The notes: generated by a model not told the origin, from the sequence alone. A stretch of 64,000 nt of DNA from Agapetus fuscipes (GCA_951799405.1 OX637342.1:5580001-5644000); one strand, 5' to 3'; positions 1 to 11,486 are shown, counted from the stretch's first letter. Numbers and translations: made by a program.

Positions 1-540
1 AATCAACCATTCGTTTCTTATATCTATTAACGAAGATACATTAATATTCAAAATTTATAATTAATGCAAGACCACAAACAGACATGTGTAAGTTCGCGCT
101 GATTGACACTGATTTGTGACAATTATATTAATAAAAAATCAGTTCTTCCTCAGTCGTCGTACAAAAGAGGGTCTCCTGAAGACGTTGTCCATGTCACCAA
201 CAGAAATGTCGAGAACGATGTTAGTTCTCCCATAACGGTTCGTGTAATATCCGAAAAGTTAAATTACCCAACTATGCAGTTATTATAATTGTAAATAGGT
301 CAAACGACTGTAATTCTGGCTTAAACCTAACAAATATTTTGTTATCGGTTGCCAAAGACCGTTGTCCCATACAAGTATAACGTTTGCCGACCAAGAAAAA
401 AGTTCTACAATCAAATTTCCGCTGAGTCCATTTAAGTTTATTATTAAAGTTTGGAGGGCTCTGATTTAAAGTAACACTACCTCTTGCCCTTATCTCGTCG
501 TGGGGTTAACACCTCTATCGGTTTAATTGCTTTTCCCTAA
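1..540. other. Unassigned AT-rich DNA
   Basis: No supported gene. The only structured piece is the CTGAAGACG-type module at 95-270, listed separately. The 61-codon frame across it shows no family signature and belongs to repeat sequence. Confidence 0.5.
95..270 (+). repeat. CTGAAGACG structural module, copy 1
   Basis: A stretch with a tcctgaagacgttg core, then tgtcaccaacagaaatgtcgag. It matches the module at 48690-48760 (tcctgaagacgtcgg, then tccgatgaaacgtagag). The order is the same in both: a CTGAAGA box, a short self-pairing segment, then a GAAA box. This layout recalls hammerhead-ribozyme cores found in Penelope-like retroelements, but a full ribozyme fold is not demonstrated. Confidence 0.4.
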
Positions 541-684
541 CCACAACTATACAGCGTTACGTTTAAGCTCAACCATAGCGTCTACCAAAAATGAAAGGAA
601 TCTAAAACGCTCACGCATGGCGCTGCTTTAGTTTTCAAACAAGTTTGAGTTTGGTTAAGTTTGAGTGTAATGCTGTGTACTCGG
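541..684. repeat. Foldback repeat FB-1
   Basis: Imperfect palindrome. The left arm reads gcgttacgtttaagctcaac and the right arm contains its complement (ttggttaagtttgagtgtaa). It belongs to a family with about ten copies in the window. The arms carry the core caaccaaagcgttttac and its complement gtaaaacgctgtggttgag. Confidence 0.55.
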
Positions 685-1072
685 TTAGGATACCGGTCCT
701 TCTTGTGATGGAATGGCTTCATCTCCCATTTATGTCCTGCTTCTACTATCCAGTTACTCAAGTATACAAAATTTAAATAAACTCTTCAGCGGAAATAAAA
801 AACGGAGCGAAAATACGACAGCACCCCTAACGAGTGATTTAGTTTTCATTTTGTTTTCGATTTACGCAATCGAAGGGAGCTTATCTAGACATATTTATAT
901 ACTAGTGGTATTGGTATGTTCGTCACTCACTGCTTAGTGGTAAAGTGACTTAATAACCTTAAAACTTATTTCAGACTTCAAATCCTGCGAAGGAACATTA
1001 TATCACATTCAATTTTTCAGGAAACCATAGGCTTGAAAATTCATCAATTCTTATTTAACAAAATATGATGTC

Positions 1073-1181
1073 TTCTTGACTTTTAGGTTGGTATGAGGTT
1101 GACCACCTTGACAGCGAAAATAAGTTCACTTTACCAGTGTCACCCCTGTTTCAGGGAATGCCCGCAAAAGAGTTTGTATTA
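1073..1181 (+). repeat. RTE-tail SINE, truncated copy
   Basis: Starts with cttgacttttaggttggtat and keeps cacccctgtttcaggga. The 3' half is lost. It is the 5' part of the ~250-bp unit that ends the intact RTE at 29756-33122. Confidence 0.7.
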
Positions 1182-1645
1182 CGTTTGTAACTTACGTTAG
1201 TGAACCAAATATCTGCCTACATTTTTTAAATTATGTAATTGATAATTTGGATATTTTAAAGTGATTTTTATGTATTGCTGTTAAATTTTCGAGCAGATAA
1301 GGTGATTGCAAAATCACAAAAGTTAATATTATTATCGTATAAATATATAGCTACCTGTATGTAACAATGTAACATACTGCTAGTAAACCAACTTTTTCAA
1401 TCGTAAGCCTTTTGATTGCACGCTTTCACACATTCAACATTCACACATTGGTTCAATAAAAAAAAGTTGAATTGATTTGTACTTGAATTAACATTTTTTT
1501 TTATCAAAGGAATATCTCAACTTGTAAATTGTTATTTTATTTGTAAAATTAGTTAGCAAATAATAATGCCAAGTTTTTTATGCAATTGAAAAACATGTCG
1601 AAACTTTAAACTCTAAGTTCACGGTATAAAATATTTTAGGTGTTA
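1182..1645. other. Unassigned AT-rich DNA
   Basis: No ORF, repeat or motif that I can support. Confidence 0.5.
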
Positions 1646-1649
1646 ATTA

Positions 1650-1925
1650 TTATTTTGATACCTGAAAGATAACACTGAATATGTGAAATATGAAGCTAAC
1701 ATGGGTTTATTAGATGTATCCACCTTTTTTCCTACTTTCTACAAGAGAAAACACCACAAAAGTATGAAATTCGTATAATTTAGAAGTTTGTCATGAGCAC
1801 TTCCTTAATGAGAAGTTTCACCCAACACAATGTTCCGTGATTTCTCATATAAATGAATCAGAAATAATTCAGTTTTACCTTTAAGGTGGCGATTTGACAG
1901 TTTTTCTCATATACATAAAATTATC
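1650..1925 (+). repeat. Dispersed repeat R4
   Basis: Shares a diagnostic series with copies at 19095-19345, 46425-46620 and (inverted) 48770-48950: ctatttctacgagaaaacac, then tgtgaaaatcctgtag, then tcatgagcacttcctta, then tcagttttaccttta. No coding content. The class is unknown. Confidence 0.55.
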
Positions 1926-1954
1926 AAATTTTCTAAGAATTCTTCCAAGTCCTT

Positions 1955-2300
1955 CTAAGTACTCTTCCAATCCCCTTTAAGGCACTTCAAGTAAAAGCTG
2001 TATAATGGGGCACAGCTTTTACTAATTCTTCTTTTACTTAAACGGCGCTTAAGCCCTACAGAAGCGCTGACCCCCTTTAACTTCTGCCTCCAATTCCATC
2101 CGACCTCTGACGCCGTCGTTGACTTCGCAACCTGCAGAATGTGAACTGCATCCATTTTTCACTTCATCCCTCCATCTCAATCTGGGTCTTTCCAATCTTC
2201 ATCCTTCTCCTGGTCATCATTCTTTTGGGAATCCGTGTGCCTGGCATTCTGTGAACATGCCCCCCCCCCCACCTCAACTTTGACAGTCTTCTTGCAGGTT
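1955..2300 (-). pseudogene. LINE reverse transcriptase C-terminal relic
   Basis: Read on the minus strand across two frames, the sequence gives GHVHRMPGTRIPKRMM, then LRWRDEV, DAVHILQV and WRQKLKGVSASVGL. This is the order typical of the extreme C-terminus of non-LTR retrotransposon polyproteins: an RWxGHVxRM..R box, a GRPxxRW box, then an xxWRxxVxxAKxxxGL end. Frameshifts and a stop between the pieces make it a dead fragment. It is a different family from the RTE copy lying next to it at 2424-2933. Confidence 0.6.
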
Positions 2301-2423
2301 CACATACAAGACAAAAAGTCTTGAAGGATTGTGGCGCGGGTGGCCCTAAATCTTCAAGGCTTGTGAAATGTAAGACACCGTTTTGTGATGAAGGCACTCC
2401 ATGAGCGCTTGTGATGCTTTCTA

Positions 2424-2933
2424 AAATCTAAATCTAAATCTAAGCTGCAAAGATATGTATCATTTGAGATTCTTATTAAATGCATTCCCACAAGCAGATA
2501 TGCACAATTTCGCGGTTACACATGCCGCATGTAGACCTACAATATAAAAAACCCAATCTCAAATGAACATAAGCCCTGCAACTCTTGCCGACCTTCCCTG
2601 AAGCAGGGGTGACATTGGCAAAGTGAACCATTTTTTACAGTATGAGTGGTCAGTCGCATACCAACCTATCAGTCAAGGAATACAAGTAATTAATACATTC
2701 AAATATATAAAGCAAATAAACTCTAAACAATTAAACAGTAAAAAATAAAAACTACAAAACATATTTAAAAAAAATAATTAAAAAATTTAAAAGCCTCAGC
2801 TTTAACCGCCAGCATTACAGATCAACCGCCATTTCTTTCGATCCTTGCATACTTCTTTCATTTCATCCAGAGCCATAACCTTTTTCATACAAGCTCTCCT
2901 TTTATTATGACTCTGGATATCCCATTCATTCGC
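2424..2933 (-). mobile_element. 5'-truncated RTE retrotransposon
   Basis: The minus strand runs from the last ~44 codons of the RTE ORF (ending KDRKKWRLICNAGG, stop at 2802-2804), through an AT-rich 3' UTR, the ~250-bp RTE-tail unit and an (AGATTT)n tail. It is colinear with the 3' end of the intact element at 29756-33122, including the spacing between stop codon and tail unit. It is therefore a genuine 5'-truncated retrocopy. Confidence 0.8.
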
Positions 2934-2939
2934 TAAATA

Positions 2940-3449
2940 AAAATAGCTTGTCTTCTTTATTGTTTGTCATGAGCTTGTCTACTCTATGTTAACTCGAATG
3001 TTTCCTATGCAGAGGCGTTATTAAAGTTTCCATATTTTTTTGGTATCGACTGCGCAATGGCAAGGACCGTTAAATTTGGTACAATCAGGAGTTGCACTCG
3101 AGGTATAGCACCTTGTTACAATAGAAAATATTTCCGCTTTGACTATGTGCGCCGTAGCCTTACGCGCAGCCGCAAATTCTACATTTAAATTTATTGTAAT
3201 GGCTTGTCGGATCCAATTTGTTGGGTCGGCGATAAAATCGGGCCGACTGTCAGCGCGGTATAGGCAGTCACAAGATGGCCGCCTCTGGATACCTCAGCTG
3301 GGACAATTTCACACTTCTGTTAAATCAATCTGTCAAGGAATTCCTTAAACTCAGCGCCTGCCAAACTATCAACACGGCCCAGATTCAAAATCTCTTTGAT
3401 TAAAAATTTAAGAACCCGAAACTATGTTAACACAAATGCATGCCATGTC
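2940..3449. other. Unassigned DNA
   Basis: No supported gene. The 69-codon frame at 3139-3348 has no recognisable domain and no splice context. Confidence 0.45.
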
Positions 3450-3562
3450 CTTTAAAACCTACCTCAATTTCATATTCAACATCAACTCATCTTCCTTAAT
3501 CAGAAAGATAAAAAATATGCTTCGGGTGTGACTTCACTATTAACAGGCAAGTGTGAGAGACG
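3450..3562 (+). repeat. Dispersed repeat R6
   Basis: Shares acctacctcaa, tcttccttaatcagaaagat, tgcttcgggtgtgacttcac and gtgagagacg in the same order with 28962-29052. It is non-coding. At the second site SINE-3 has inserted right after the gagagacg end. Confidence 0.5.
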
Positions 3563-4727
3563 CCAAGTTTTTTTTTCTCTTTTTGGCTGTACTAAAATAT
3601 CATCTATCCGCGGAAATCGTGCCACACTTTTTTTAAACCTTTTCTGTTCGGGGAATTTATCATTTTTAAAAGGAAGAAAAGTTCACAGCATACGTAATTG
3701 ATGGGTGTCGAAACACAATATAGAGAAAACATATGTAGGTTATAACATGATTATTAAGTGTTCTACTGCGTTTGACAGGTCTGGGTTTTACATATCTGGC
3801 TAAGAGTTGTGTCTAATGGCGTTGGCACAAAATATCCCCGATTTTTGTCACAATTACCGCTTGGATTCCCCAGGGTTAGCCAATATTTAATTTTTCGTTG
3901 CTAGGGCTTTCGGTGGTTTTTCTTAGAATTTTAATACTCATTTTGGAGTGTTTTTCTTGATTCTTAGTTGTTATTTTGTAGGAATCCTATGTGGGAGACT
4001 GTAGATTTCAGAGAATTGTGAGGTTAATACAACTTCTTGTACTTTTAATTAATTTAGTTATTTTGCTAAACTTGTGACCTTTAAAATAGGTTTTTCACGT
4101 CACTTTGTTTGAGAATCTCTTTTTAAGATGTTAAGTAAAAGATAAAACAATTATTAGGGTAGCTATAAACGTGTATAATTGCTAAATTAAATTCAACGTA
4201 ACAAATATTTTTCTTATCACAGTTTCATATCAATTTATTGTAATTAGAAAATAGGCTTAATGTGATTTTCTAAAAGTGATTAGATTTTTATCTTTACGAC
4301 AAATATTCCATCAATTCTTTGCTAATTATTTCGCCAACGCACTTTTTCGCTAAAATCTTTGATCAAAAACAATTAGGCTCCGAATTTCAGGGATTGATGA
4401 TATTCGCGAAAAATATATATAATACGTAATGTGTAGGAGGTCAGCATTTTGAGGAAAATGTTTAAAAAATGATTTAAAAACAAAGTCAAAGCTGGAAGCT
4501 TATAAAATCAAAAATACAACGATTGAAAAAAATAATGCAAAAATTATTTTTTCTTAATTTTGTGTTGGTTTTATTTGTGTTTTTGATGTATTTATATGAA
4601 AAAAAAATATAGAGTTTTTATGTTAACTTGCCAAAATGGTTCAAAATAACGTATTGATATTTTCCAGAAATTAAAAACAGTATCTAGACATGTATAAACT
4701 TAAAATAAGATATTAATCACTTTACTA
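3563..4727. other. Unassigned AT-rich DNA
   Basis: No gene supported. The segment near 3585-3615 (tcatctatccgcggaaatcg) resembles 34475-34505, so at least part of it is repeat-derived. Confidence 0.45.
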
Positions 4728-4950
4728 ACTAATAGGTTGGTATGTGGCTGACCTATGGGCTGACCTCTCTTGTTGTAAAAACTTGGTTCACTTTTGCCAA
4801 TGCCACCCTGATTTCAGGGAAAAGCGGCAGGAATGACAAAGTTTATTTTCGTGTGAGGTTTGGTTTTATTTTGTGTGTACACATGGAGCATGTGTAAGCA
4901 CGAACTTACATGTGCATGCTTGTGGTTTAGCATTAAACATGAGCGTTTAA
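4728..4950 (+). repeat. RTE-tail SINE, diverged copy
   Basis: aataggttggtatgtggctgacc, with ggttcacttttgccaatgcc, ttcagggaaaagcggcagg and the cacatg...gcatgtgtaag hairpin region. It belongs to the older subfamily that has ggcggcagg and a longer 'ttttgcc' spacer, and it lacks the ttagatta end. Confidence 0.75.
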
Positions 4951-5467
4951 TTTATTTTTAAATTTTTACCCTTTTAATTTTACCTTTGAACCCTCTTTAA
5001 CATTTACCCTGTAGTCAGAATTTAAGAAGTTATTTGAATAAAAGGTTAATAAAATATCACGGATACCTGTAATTCATGAGTATATTTTTGTTGTAAGCTA
5101 AAGACAATATTATTCAGTAAAGTTAGTAAATACGTACTGTGTAAATTTCAAGGATTTCTCAAATATGTGTGGGTAGAATAATGAACGTAATGGAATTAGA
5201 CGAAAACAAGACAAATATTCCAGCATCCAAAATAATTGTACAAGCAAAGTGTATGTAATCCATTCAAGGTGTATTATGTATCCAGAGACAAACGAAATGT
5301 CTTCATCCACAAAGGGCCTCACATAATGAACGTAAAACAAATTTGTAGCTTTACAATGAAAAATTAACGAAACGTCTAGGTCTGTTGGATTTCGTGTATC
5401 GAACGAAGCCCACTACGTGCCTGAGCCCGGAGTCTAAGCATTGACATTAAAACTCTGACATTAGGCT
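4951..5467. other. Unassigned DNA
   Basis: No supported feature. The minus-strand 76-codon frame at 5110-5340 shows no domain or homologous neighbour. Confidence 0.45.
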
Positions 5468-5575
5468 GTACCAAAAAATTAAACGAAATTAAAACAGAGC
5501 CTGCTATGAGCGTTTTTGTTTCTAAACATTTTTTGTCAAATACTGTGGTTGCGTTTTATACTTTGAGTTCTGGTT
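5468..5575. repeat. Foldback repeat FB-1, degenerate
   Basis: Carries the FB-1 middle and right arm (aattaaaacagagcctgc, gagcgtttttgtttctaaac, ctgtggttgcgttttata). The left arm is eroded. Confidence 0.4.
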
Positions 5576-6264
5576 CGGCTCGCTTTTTATGAATGAATTG
5601 AATTAATGAATGAAATGAGGAAACATGCGCGGGTATATCTTAATATATTTCGTAATAAATTTATCTAGGCCTGAGTGGAGAGACTTGAGCGTGGCCTTTG
5701 TGTGTGTTAGTGACGTGCTCACAATAAGGGTTCACAAAAAGGGACAGAGATCAAGTGTAGTCAAGGCAGTCGTTATGAAGAGGAATGTTTTAGATTTGAA
5801 ATTAAACAATTAATTACATTTTTAATAACAATGACCAGAAACGAAAGGTTGAAGGAAGAAAATAAATACTTTGTAATAAAATGTATTTTTTGTCTCTCTG
5901 TTTGAATCCAATACTAGACATAGGCCTCATATTTTGCTTCTGATACTCTCATTCAAAACAACTTTATGTCATAATTTAATATCTCTCATTTTAAAAGCAT
6001 ATATTTGATGTTATGCTTGTAAATCAAATTTATTTTGATTTCAAGTACTCTGTGAGAAATTAATCTAATCCTGCTCTAAAGTAAAGCTGCAGAGTAAATA
6101 CAGTTTCCACGCTAGTTTTGGGCGAAAGATTTATTTCCACATTTATAAATTTCTATTTATTGAATTAAATTTTTCAGATATCTAATTTCAATCAAAATTT
6201 AAAAAAATCCACGAAAAAAAAGAAAATATATTGTACTGCTTTACATAAAAATATTTGTTGTTAT
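5576..6264. other. Unassigned AT-rich DNA
   Basis: No gene or repeat recognised between FB-1 and the truncated RTE. Confidence 0.45.
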
Positions 6265-6877
6265 CAAAGATGGTTTGGGCATATGGAGAGAATGAATGAG
6301 GAAAGACTGACGAAGAAAGTACATGTTGGTAGAATAGATGGATGTCGTGGTAGAGGAAGACCCAGAAAGGTATGGATGGACCAAATATCCGAAATTGCGA
6401 ATGAATGGAATAAACAGAGTCATAACAAAAGAAGAGCTTGTATGAAGAAGGTTATGACTCTGGAGGAAATGAAAGAAGTATGTAAGGATAGAAAGAAATG
6501 GCGGTTGATCTGTAATGTTGCCGGCTAGGGTTTATTAAAGTGAAATTGGTTCAATGATTTAGTTTTTTTTAGTGTCCATGTTTATATTATTGTTTATTGA
6601 TTTAAAAAATGTAATTCGTGATGTTTGTTCCTTGACTTATAGGTTGGTATGCGGCTGACCACCCATACTGTAAAAAATGGTTCACTTTGCCAATATCACC
6701 CCTGTTTCAGGGAAGGACGGCAAGAGTTGCAGAGCTTATGTTCATTTGAGATTGGGTTTTTAAATTGTAGGTCCACATGCGGCATGTGTTAGCGCGAAAT
6801 TATACATGTCTGCTTGTGGGAATGCATTTAATATAAATCTTAAATGATATATATCTTTGCAGCTTAGATTAGATAAA
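6265..6877 (+). mobile_element. 5'-truncated RTE retrotransposon
   Basis: Begins inside the RTE ORF at RWFGHMERMNEERL. It keeps 86 codons of the C-terminus to the stop at 6526-6528, then the 3' UTR, the complete ~250-bp tail unit starting ttccttgacttataggttgg, and a short (ttaga) tail. The protein fragment differs from the C-terminus of the intact copy at 30120 by only a few residues, so this is a young copy of the same family. Confidence 0.88.
6268..6528 (+). pseudogene. RTE ORF C-terminal fragment
   Basis: Reads RWFGHMERMNEERLTKK, then GRGRPRKVWMDQI, then MKEVCKDRKKWRLICNVAG and a stop. This is the post-RT C-terminal region of the RTE ORF. It has no endonuclease or RT motifs, so it is non-functional debris of the truncated insertion. 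Confidence 0.85.
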
Positions 6878-6921
6878 TCATTTTTTCAAATTCAAATAAA
6901 AACTCAGAAAATATTTGTGTA

Positions 6922-7120
6922 GTCGGTGTTATGGCCGCGGGGATCAAGTCGGGTTATTTGGAACCGGATAACATTGGTTCGAATCCCGCGACGATAACTT
7001 CGACCCTGGTTCAACAGATGCCGTTGTATGCCCACAAGCTTCTGCTTTCGCATTAAGACAACTGGCCAGGCAAAATAGGTTGGTGGATTGCATTCCTTTC
7101 CACAAATCTATTTAAAAAAA
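6922..7120 (+). repeat. SINE-2 (tRNA-derived)
   Basis: Head cggtgttatggccgcgggga (A-box-like), then ggttcgaatcccg (a good pol III B box), then the body piece cgaccctggttcaacagatg, tggccaggcaaaataggttg, gtggattgcattcctttcca and an A-rich end. The same body follows the same head at 10878, 53203 and (inverted) 28264-28522. This copy has the best-preserved B box. Confidence 0.8.
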
Positions 7121-8107
7121 ACGAAAGTTTTTTTGTGAAATTTTTCGCCGTTATTAATGTTTTCGGAGGAGAACCTCCAAAACATTTATTAAGCTAACTT
7201 GAAGCAACTAGAACTTTGTAAACATTGAAATTGAAATTTAGTTTAAAAATATATTTACATTGTTTCTTTTCTTCAAGTTTTATAAGTAACCTATCATATC
7301 TCGCTTCCTACAGCTCATTTCAAAGGCTGATTGGTTTTACGTCCGAGCACCGTTCATTGATCGACAGATTAGTTTATAATATGAATAATCCACAAAAAGC
7401 CGTGTATCTACACATATAAAACTGGAATATCTCGTTGTCGCCATGATTTTTTACAGCGTCGCTAATTTGTCCGGGAACAGGTTTGGGTGATGTGGCCAAC
7501 AGACTGGCGGTTATGTGACCAGTAAGGTGTACCAATTTTCAAAAAGTTTATTTTAAATAAAAGCTGATTGCAAAACATTGTGTGCGTGTGCGCATTTATA
7601 AACCTTAAAAAATATTAAATAAATTGAACGATAATTTGTATCTTCCCGGAAGATAGAAAATTTCATAAAAAAAAAATGTTTCTCGCAAATCGAATTCCAT
7701 TATGTGAACAGATGAGTCAATTTAGTTCTTGTAACAACAGTCTCGGTTTTGGCGCCAGAAAAACATATTTATTCACACAAGAATCAAATTTCTACAAATA
7801 ATACAACCTTTTGTAAGAAAAATTAAATCAATATCGGTTGGGTTTTATTAATTTCAATATTGAAAATTAGTTTTGATCAATCAACATTTTATAAACGAAA
7901 ATATTTTTTATAAATTGCCAAAGAAATAATTAAATTGAAGGATGCAATTAAGGATTTTTTCCGAAATTTACATTCATACTGGAAAGCTCAGAAAACCATT
8001 CACTCATCATTTACATGTATATATTCATCTTAAATTCTACCGCTAATATCTCCGCTTTTGATTGATAATATCCAACCATGTGTACAAAAATATACATGGT
8101 AATTGAA
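7121..8107. other. Unassigned AT-rich DNA
   Basis: No supported gene or repeat. The 64-codon frame at 7225-7419 is not convincing. Confidence 0.45.
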
Positions 8108-8235
8108 TACCCATGCTTTAAACGTTGCTTCACTTTGCCAAAGTCACCAAAGACACCAGGGTAGGCCGGCCAAAGTTGCAGAACAAATGTTTATTTCAGA
8201 TAAGGCTTGAGTTGCAGTTGCAGTGACCATTACTG
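8108..8235 (+). repeat. RTE-tail SINE, heavily diverged
   Basis: cccatgctttaaacgttgct, then tcactttgccaaagtcacc, then ggccggccaaagttgcagaac. These match the middle of the RTE-tail unit in order. Both ends are eroded. Confidence 0.5.
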
Positions 8236-9539
8236 ATAGCATCAGGTACAAATATTTAGCAGCCTCGTACTAAACTAAAATAACCAAAAAATATGTCAAT
8301 AAATAGGTCCACCCTAGTGGTAGCCCTGCCCCAGCTAATGATGGCCCGTGCCAGCGCTGGGCGTGCGGTGGCATGAGCGTGTGGGCGACAATAAGAAAAC
8401 CACACTAAGTTGCACACTTCACAACAATTCGCGTCCATAGGTTTAATAATATAATTAAACGAGTATTAGATAATGAAATGTCACTGCTTGATTAGCTTCA
8501 CATAAAAAATGTGTCCTAATCGATCACAGTTACTTGGTAAAAAAACATAATTTGTAAAACTTGATGAGAGGAGAAAACATCTAAGGTTCTAAAAAAGATG
8601 TGCATCTGTTCGTTCTTGAGTTGAATAAGAATAAACCAACATTAATTTTGTATGGGGAGGCTCTTCCTATTTTATAAAGATGTAGATTAGATTGTGAGTG
8701 CTGTCATAAAAAAAACCTGTAAAATACTCGTAGAGGACAAATTTAGAGAAGTAGATTAAGGAGACAATTCGGGAGTGATCATGTATCCACAATGAGCCAT
8801 GAAATACTCGCAAACATCGCAGTTAATGAGAGGTCAATCAACGCCAAGCTCTAAAACCTCTTAAAAATGTCTTCATCCTTGGATAAATCAAGAGTTTTTT
8901 ACATATGAAATAAATATTTTACATATTAAGTAAAATAGCATTGTGTAAACATCACGTACATTTCTCACCATCACGTCAATGAAAATTAAATGGAAGATAC
9001 AACATCACCCCCTATCGAGTAATTTAGTTTTAATTTTTTCCCCATCAATCTAGAAATCCGGAAATGCTTTTTCAAAAAATATATTTTTATTGTATTTTTT
9101 ATCAGTTAAAGTCATCAAATGTAAGCCCTTCCTAGAAATCAAGAAGAGTTATGAGTTTATATTTATTCTTTTTCAGTTCAAAACATTTAATTCATAGCTG
9201 ATCCATGGATCATGGTTTTATTATGTGAAAAATTTGGCTTAGGTGGAGGATGAGCCATAATTTTTTTGTGTATTAATAGCACCGTAAGTATTAATTCACA
9301 AATGCAATTCTTTCAACATTTCTGTGGTTCGTTAACAATTTAAAAATACATTTATTTTGTTGGTATAGTTTTACACTTTTTTTATCACTCATACACGATT
9401 CGATGTCCGCATTGCTTTGCTCTGTAGTTTGGCGTGAGCCACACTCTAGTACTTGATCTCGTACTTCCACATCTCTATACTTTGTAGTACATTTATACTT
9501 CATACAACACTTCCCCTCGAACACCAATTCGTTAACAAT
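8236..9539. other. Unassigned DNA, one possible LTR edge
   Basis: No supported gene. On the minus strand a purine-rich gaggggaag tract near 9510 is directly followed by tgttgtatgaagtataaatg. That resembles the polypurine tract/LTR start of Copia-type elements, but no matching LTR end or pol sequence is visible. 8995-9060 carries the 'cacccc...gagtgatttagttttc' repeat (R5), which also occurs near 820-900, 46700-46780 and 61740-61800. Confidence 0.35.
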
Positions 9540-9625
9540 GGTCGTGCACCGAAGATATATCGCCAGTCTGAAATTTTATTGTTTAAATTATAATGACTGA
9601 GCATGCATATTTGGACCGGCGTATT
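9540..9625 (+). repeat. Dispersed ~85-bp repeat, copy 1
   Basis: gatatatcgccagtctgaaa, ttttattgtttaaattataa and tgactgagcatgcatatttgg align with 10420-10500 (gatatattgccgggctgaag, ttttattgtttaaataataa, tgactgcgcatacttattcgg). Family unknown. Confidence 0.5.
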
Positions 9626-9844
9626 GCAGAGATATGGATCTGCACATAAAATTTTAGACAGAACTGAAATAATTTTTGAGTGAAATAATTGAACAGTGAC
9701 GCAAGTTGTCTATCATCTTTTCTTAAAAAAAAAACAATAGTGAGTAGATGCCGCATGCTCATTTCTATTTATCTTTCACTATTCAATGCAATTGCGTCGC
9801 TTGAAACGAAAGACAGCAATCTAGGAATTTATTGAAAAATTGGA

Positions 9845-10172
9845 TGTCCGATCGATAGCTCAGTTGGTAGAGTGCTTGCATTCCATCCCGTGAGCTCGGG
9901 TTCGAATCCCACCGAGGGTGACGGATATGATTTCCCATTTCGGTGTTTATTTCAAACCTCAAAATAAATTACCGGCAAGGCTTACTCAGCCTTCACAAGC
10001 AATGAGTACTAGCCCGGGAGCTGGGAAAACCCAAGTGATTGGCGTAAGGCCGGCTCCCTTACCTGTAAAAATAAATAGGTTCAACTCGCCACATGCGACC
10101 CCTTCGGGAATAACGTGGCAAGAAGTTACACTATGTGTAGCTTAGTTGCGTTTAGTTGCGTTTGGATAAATC
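9845..10172 (+). repeat. SINE-1 (tRNA-derived), full length
   Basis: The head has a good A box (tagctcagttggtagag) and B box (gggttcgaatccc) 33 nt apart, typical of a tRNA-derived pol III promoter. The body follows: gatttcccatttcggtgttt, accggcaaggcttactcagc, gggagctgggaaaaccc, cttacctgtaaaaataaata, cgccacatgcgaccccttcgg, and ends ttacactatgtgtagcttag. The tRNA fold is not completed by a matching acceptor arm, so it is a SINE and not a tRNA gene. Length is about 325 bp. Confidence 0.85.
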
Positions 10173-10760
10173 TTTCCTTTTGCCGCGTTTGGGATGAAAA
10201 AACATTTTTTTTTGGATTTAAAACCGATTCGAATTCAGAAAGGGTAGTGTTTACCGTCTGAGACTATCATTAAAAAGAAGCCGATCTGCCCTAAAACTTA
10301 AATTAAAGCAGACTTTAAACTGATGTGCGTTAAGCGCCAGTGTTACACCAAAAATGATTCTCTCACTAACAAATTGTAGTGACCCGTCTGTAGAGCGGAG
10401 CTGCAACAATTGTCGCGCGCAAGGATATATTGCCGGGCTGAAGTTTTATTGTTTAAATAATAATGACTGCGCATACTTATTCGGCCTGGTGCATTTATAT
10501 CGGCGGATTTACGACGTGATCCTTCATGTCTCAATATAAATATGCAAATCAACTCGGTTTCTGCATAACATGATAATACGAGTGATTTACATAAGCTGGT
10601 TTATAATTACCCCGCGGTCCAGGTGTCTAAGCAATCCTGGTTGCAAATGACAAAGGAAATTTAGCTGTAAGAATAAGCTACTTGTATCGTTAATGGCACA
10701 TTGTTGCAATTCACATGGTGCAATATTTTGTTGCTTATGGATTAGTAGATTCGACTTCTA
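10173..10760. other. Unassigned DNA with one short repeat
   Basis: Apart from the ~85-bp repeat at 10410-10500 (second copy of 9540-9625), nothing can be supported. Overlapping frames on both strands at 10343-10552 are chance ORFs over that repeat. Confidence 0.45.
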
Positions 10761-10801
10761 GTCCGGTCGATAGCTCAGTTGGTAGAGTGCTAGAATTCCA
10801 T
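10761..10801 (+). repeat. SINE-1 head only
   Basis: gtccggtcgatagctcagtt and ggtagagtgctagaattcca. Only the first ~40 bp of SINE-1, with its A box, is present. Confidence 0.65.
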
Positions 10802-10877
10802 GTATCTCATACCCAAATCCTACAAGTTCTTGATCTCCAATTCTGTTTGCTATTCTTTCAATTTCCGTAGAACACAG

Positions 10878-11145
10878 TGTCGGTTTTATGACTGAGGGGT
10901 CAAGTAGACGATCTTTCTAGAGTGCTTGGAATAGAATAACGCTGGTTTGATCCCCGCCTGGGTGGGTTGACCATAACTTTGACGCTGGTTCAACAGATGT
11001 CATTGGGTATTTTTTAATAAATAATTCATTAAATTATACAATAATTAATTATAAACTGATTGTTGTAATACCTGTTTCTGGACCTGAGGCAGAATAAGTT
11101 GGTGAATTGCATTTCTCTTCACAAATCAATTGAAAAAAAGAAGGG
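10878..11145 (+). repeat. SINE-2 (tRNA-derived), long copy
   Basis: tcggttttatgactgaggggtc head, ggtttgatccccgcctggg B-box region, gacgctggttcaacagatg, then an AT-rich insert with ataattcattaaattata, tacctgtttctgg, gtgaattgcatttctcttca and an A-rich end. It retains the middle section that the 6922 copy lacks. Confidence 0.75.
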
Positions 11146-11229
11146 CAAATAATTACGTGTTTATTAATGGTTCAACTTCAAAATAAAAAAGTCCTTGGAG
11201 TGACAAGGTGACACAAAAAGGTGCTTACA

Positions 11230-11486
11230 ATCTAATCTAATCTAAGCTGCAAAGATATATATCATTTAAGATTTATATTAAATGCATTCCCACAAGCAGA
11301 TTTGTATAATTTCGCGCTAACACATGCCGCATGTGGACCTACAATATAAAAACCCAATCTCAAATGAACATAAGCCTTGCAACTCTTGCCGTCCTTCCCT
11401 GAAACAGGGGTGAAATTGGCAAAGTGAACCAATTTTTTACAGTATGGGTGGTCAGCCGCATTTCAACATATCATAAAGTTCTTGAA
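11230..11486 (-). repeat. RTE-tail SINE, full length
   Basis: On the minus strand: gaactttatgatatgttgaa (diverged head), then cacccatactg, ggttcactttgccaa, cagggaaggacggcaagag, gcatgtgttagcgcgaaatt and a (ttaga)n tail. Same length and end as the intact RTE 3' unit. Confidence 0.82.

Noticed and set aside
9291..9527. 78-codon minus ORF, possible Cys-rich peptide or Copia LTR
   Set aside because: A purine tract followed by TGTTG suggests an LTR edge, but no second LTR, PBS or pol sequence supports it; the peptide has no signal or family pattern.
9845..9920. Functional tRNA gene at the SINE-1 heads
   Set aside because: A and B boxes are present, but acceptor and T stems do not pair, and the head is always joined to the same non-tRNA body, as expected for a SINE.
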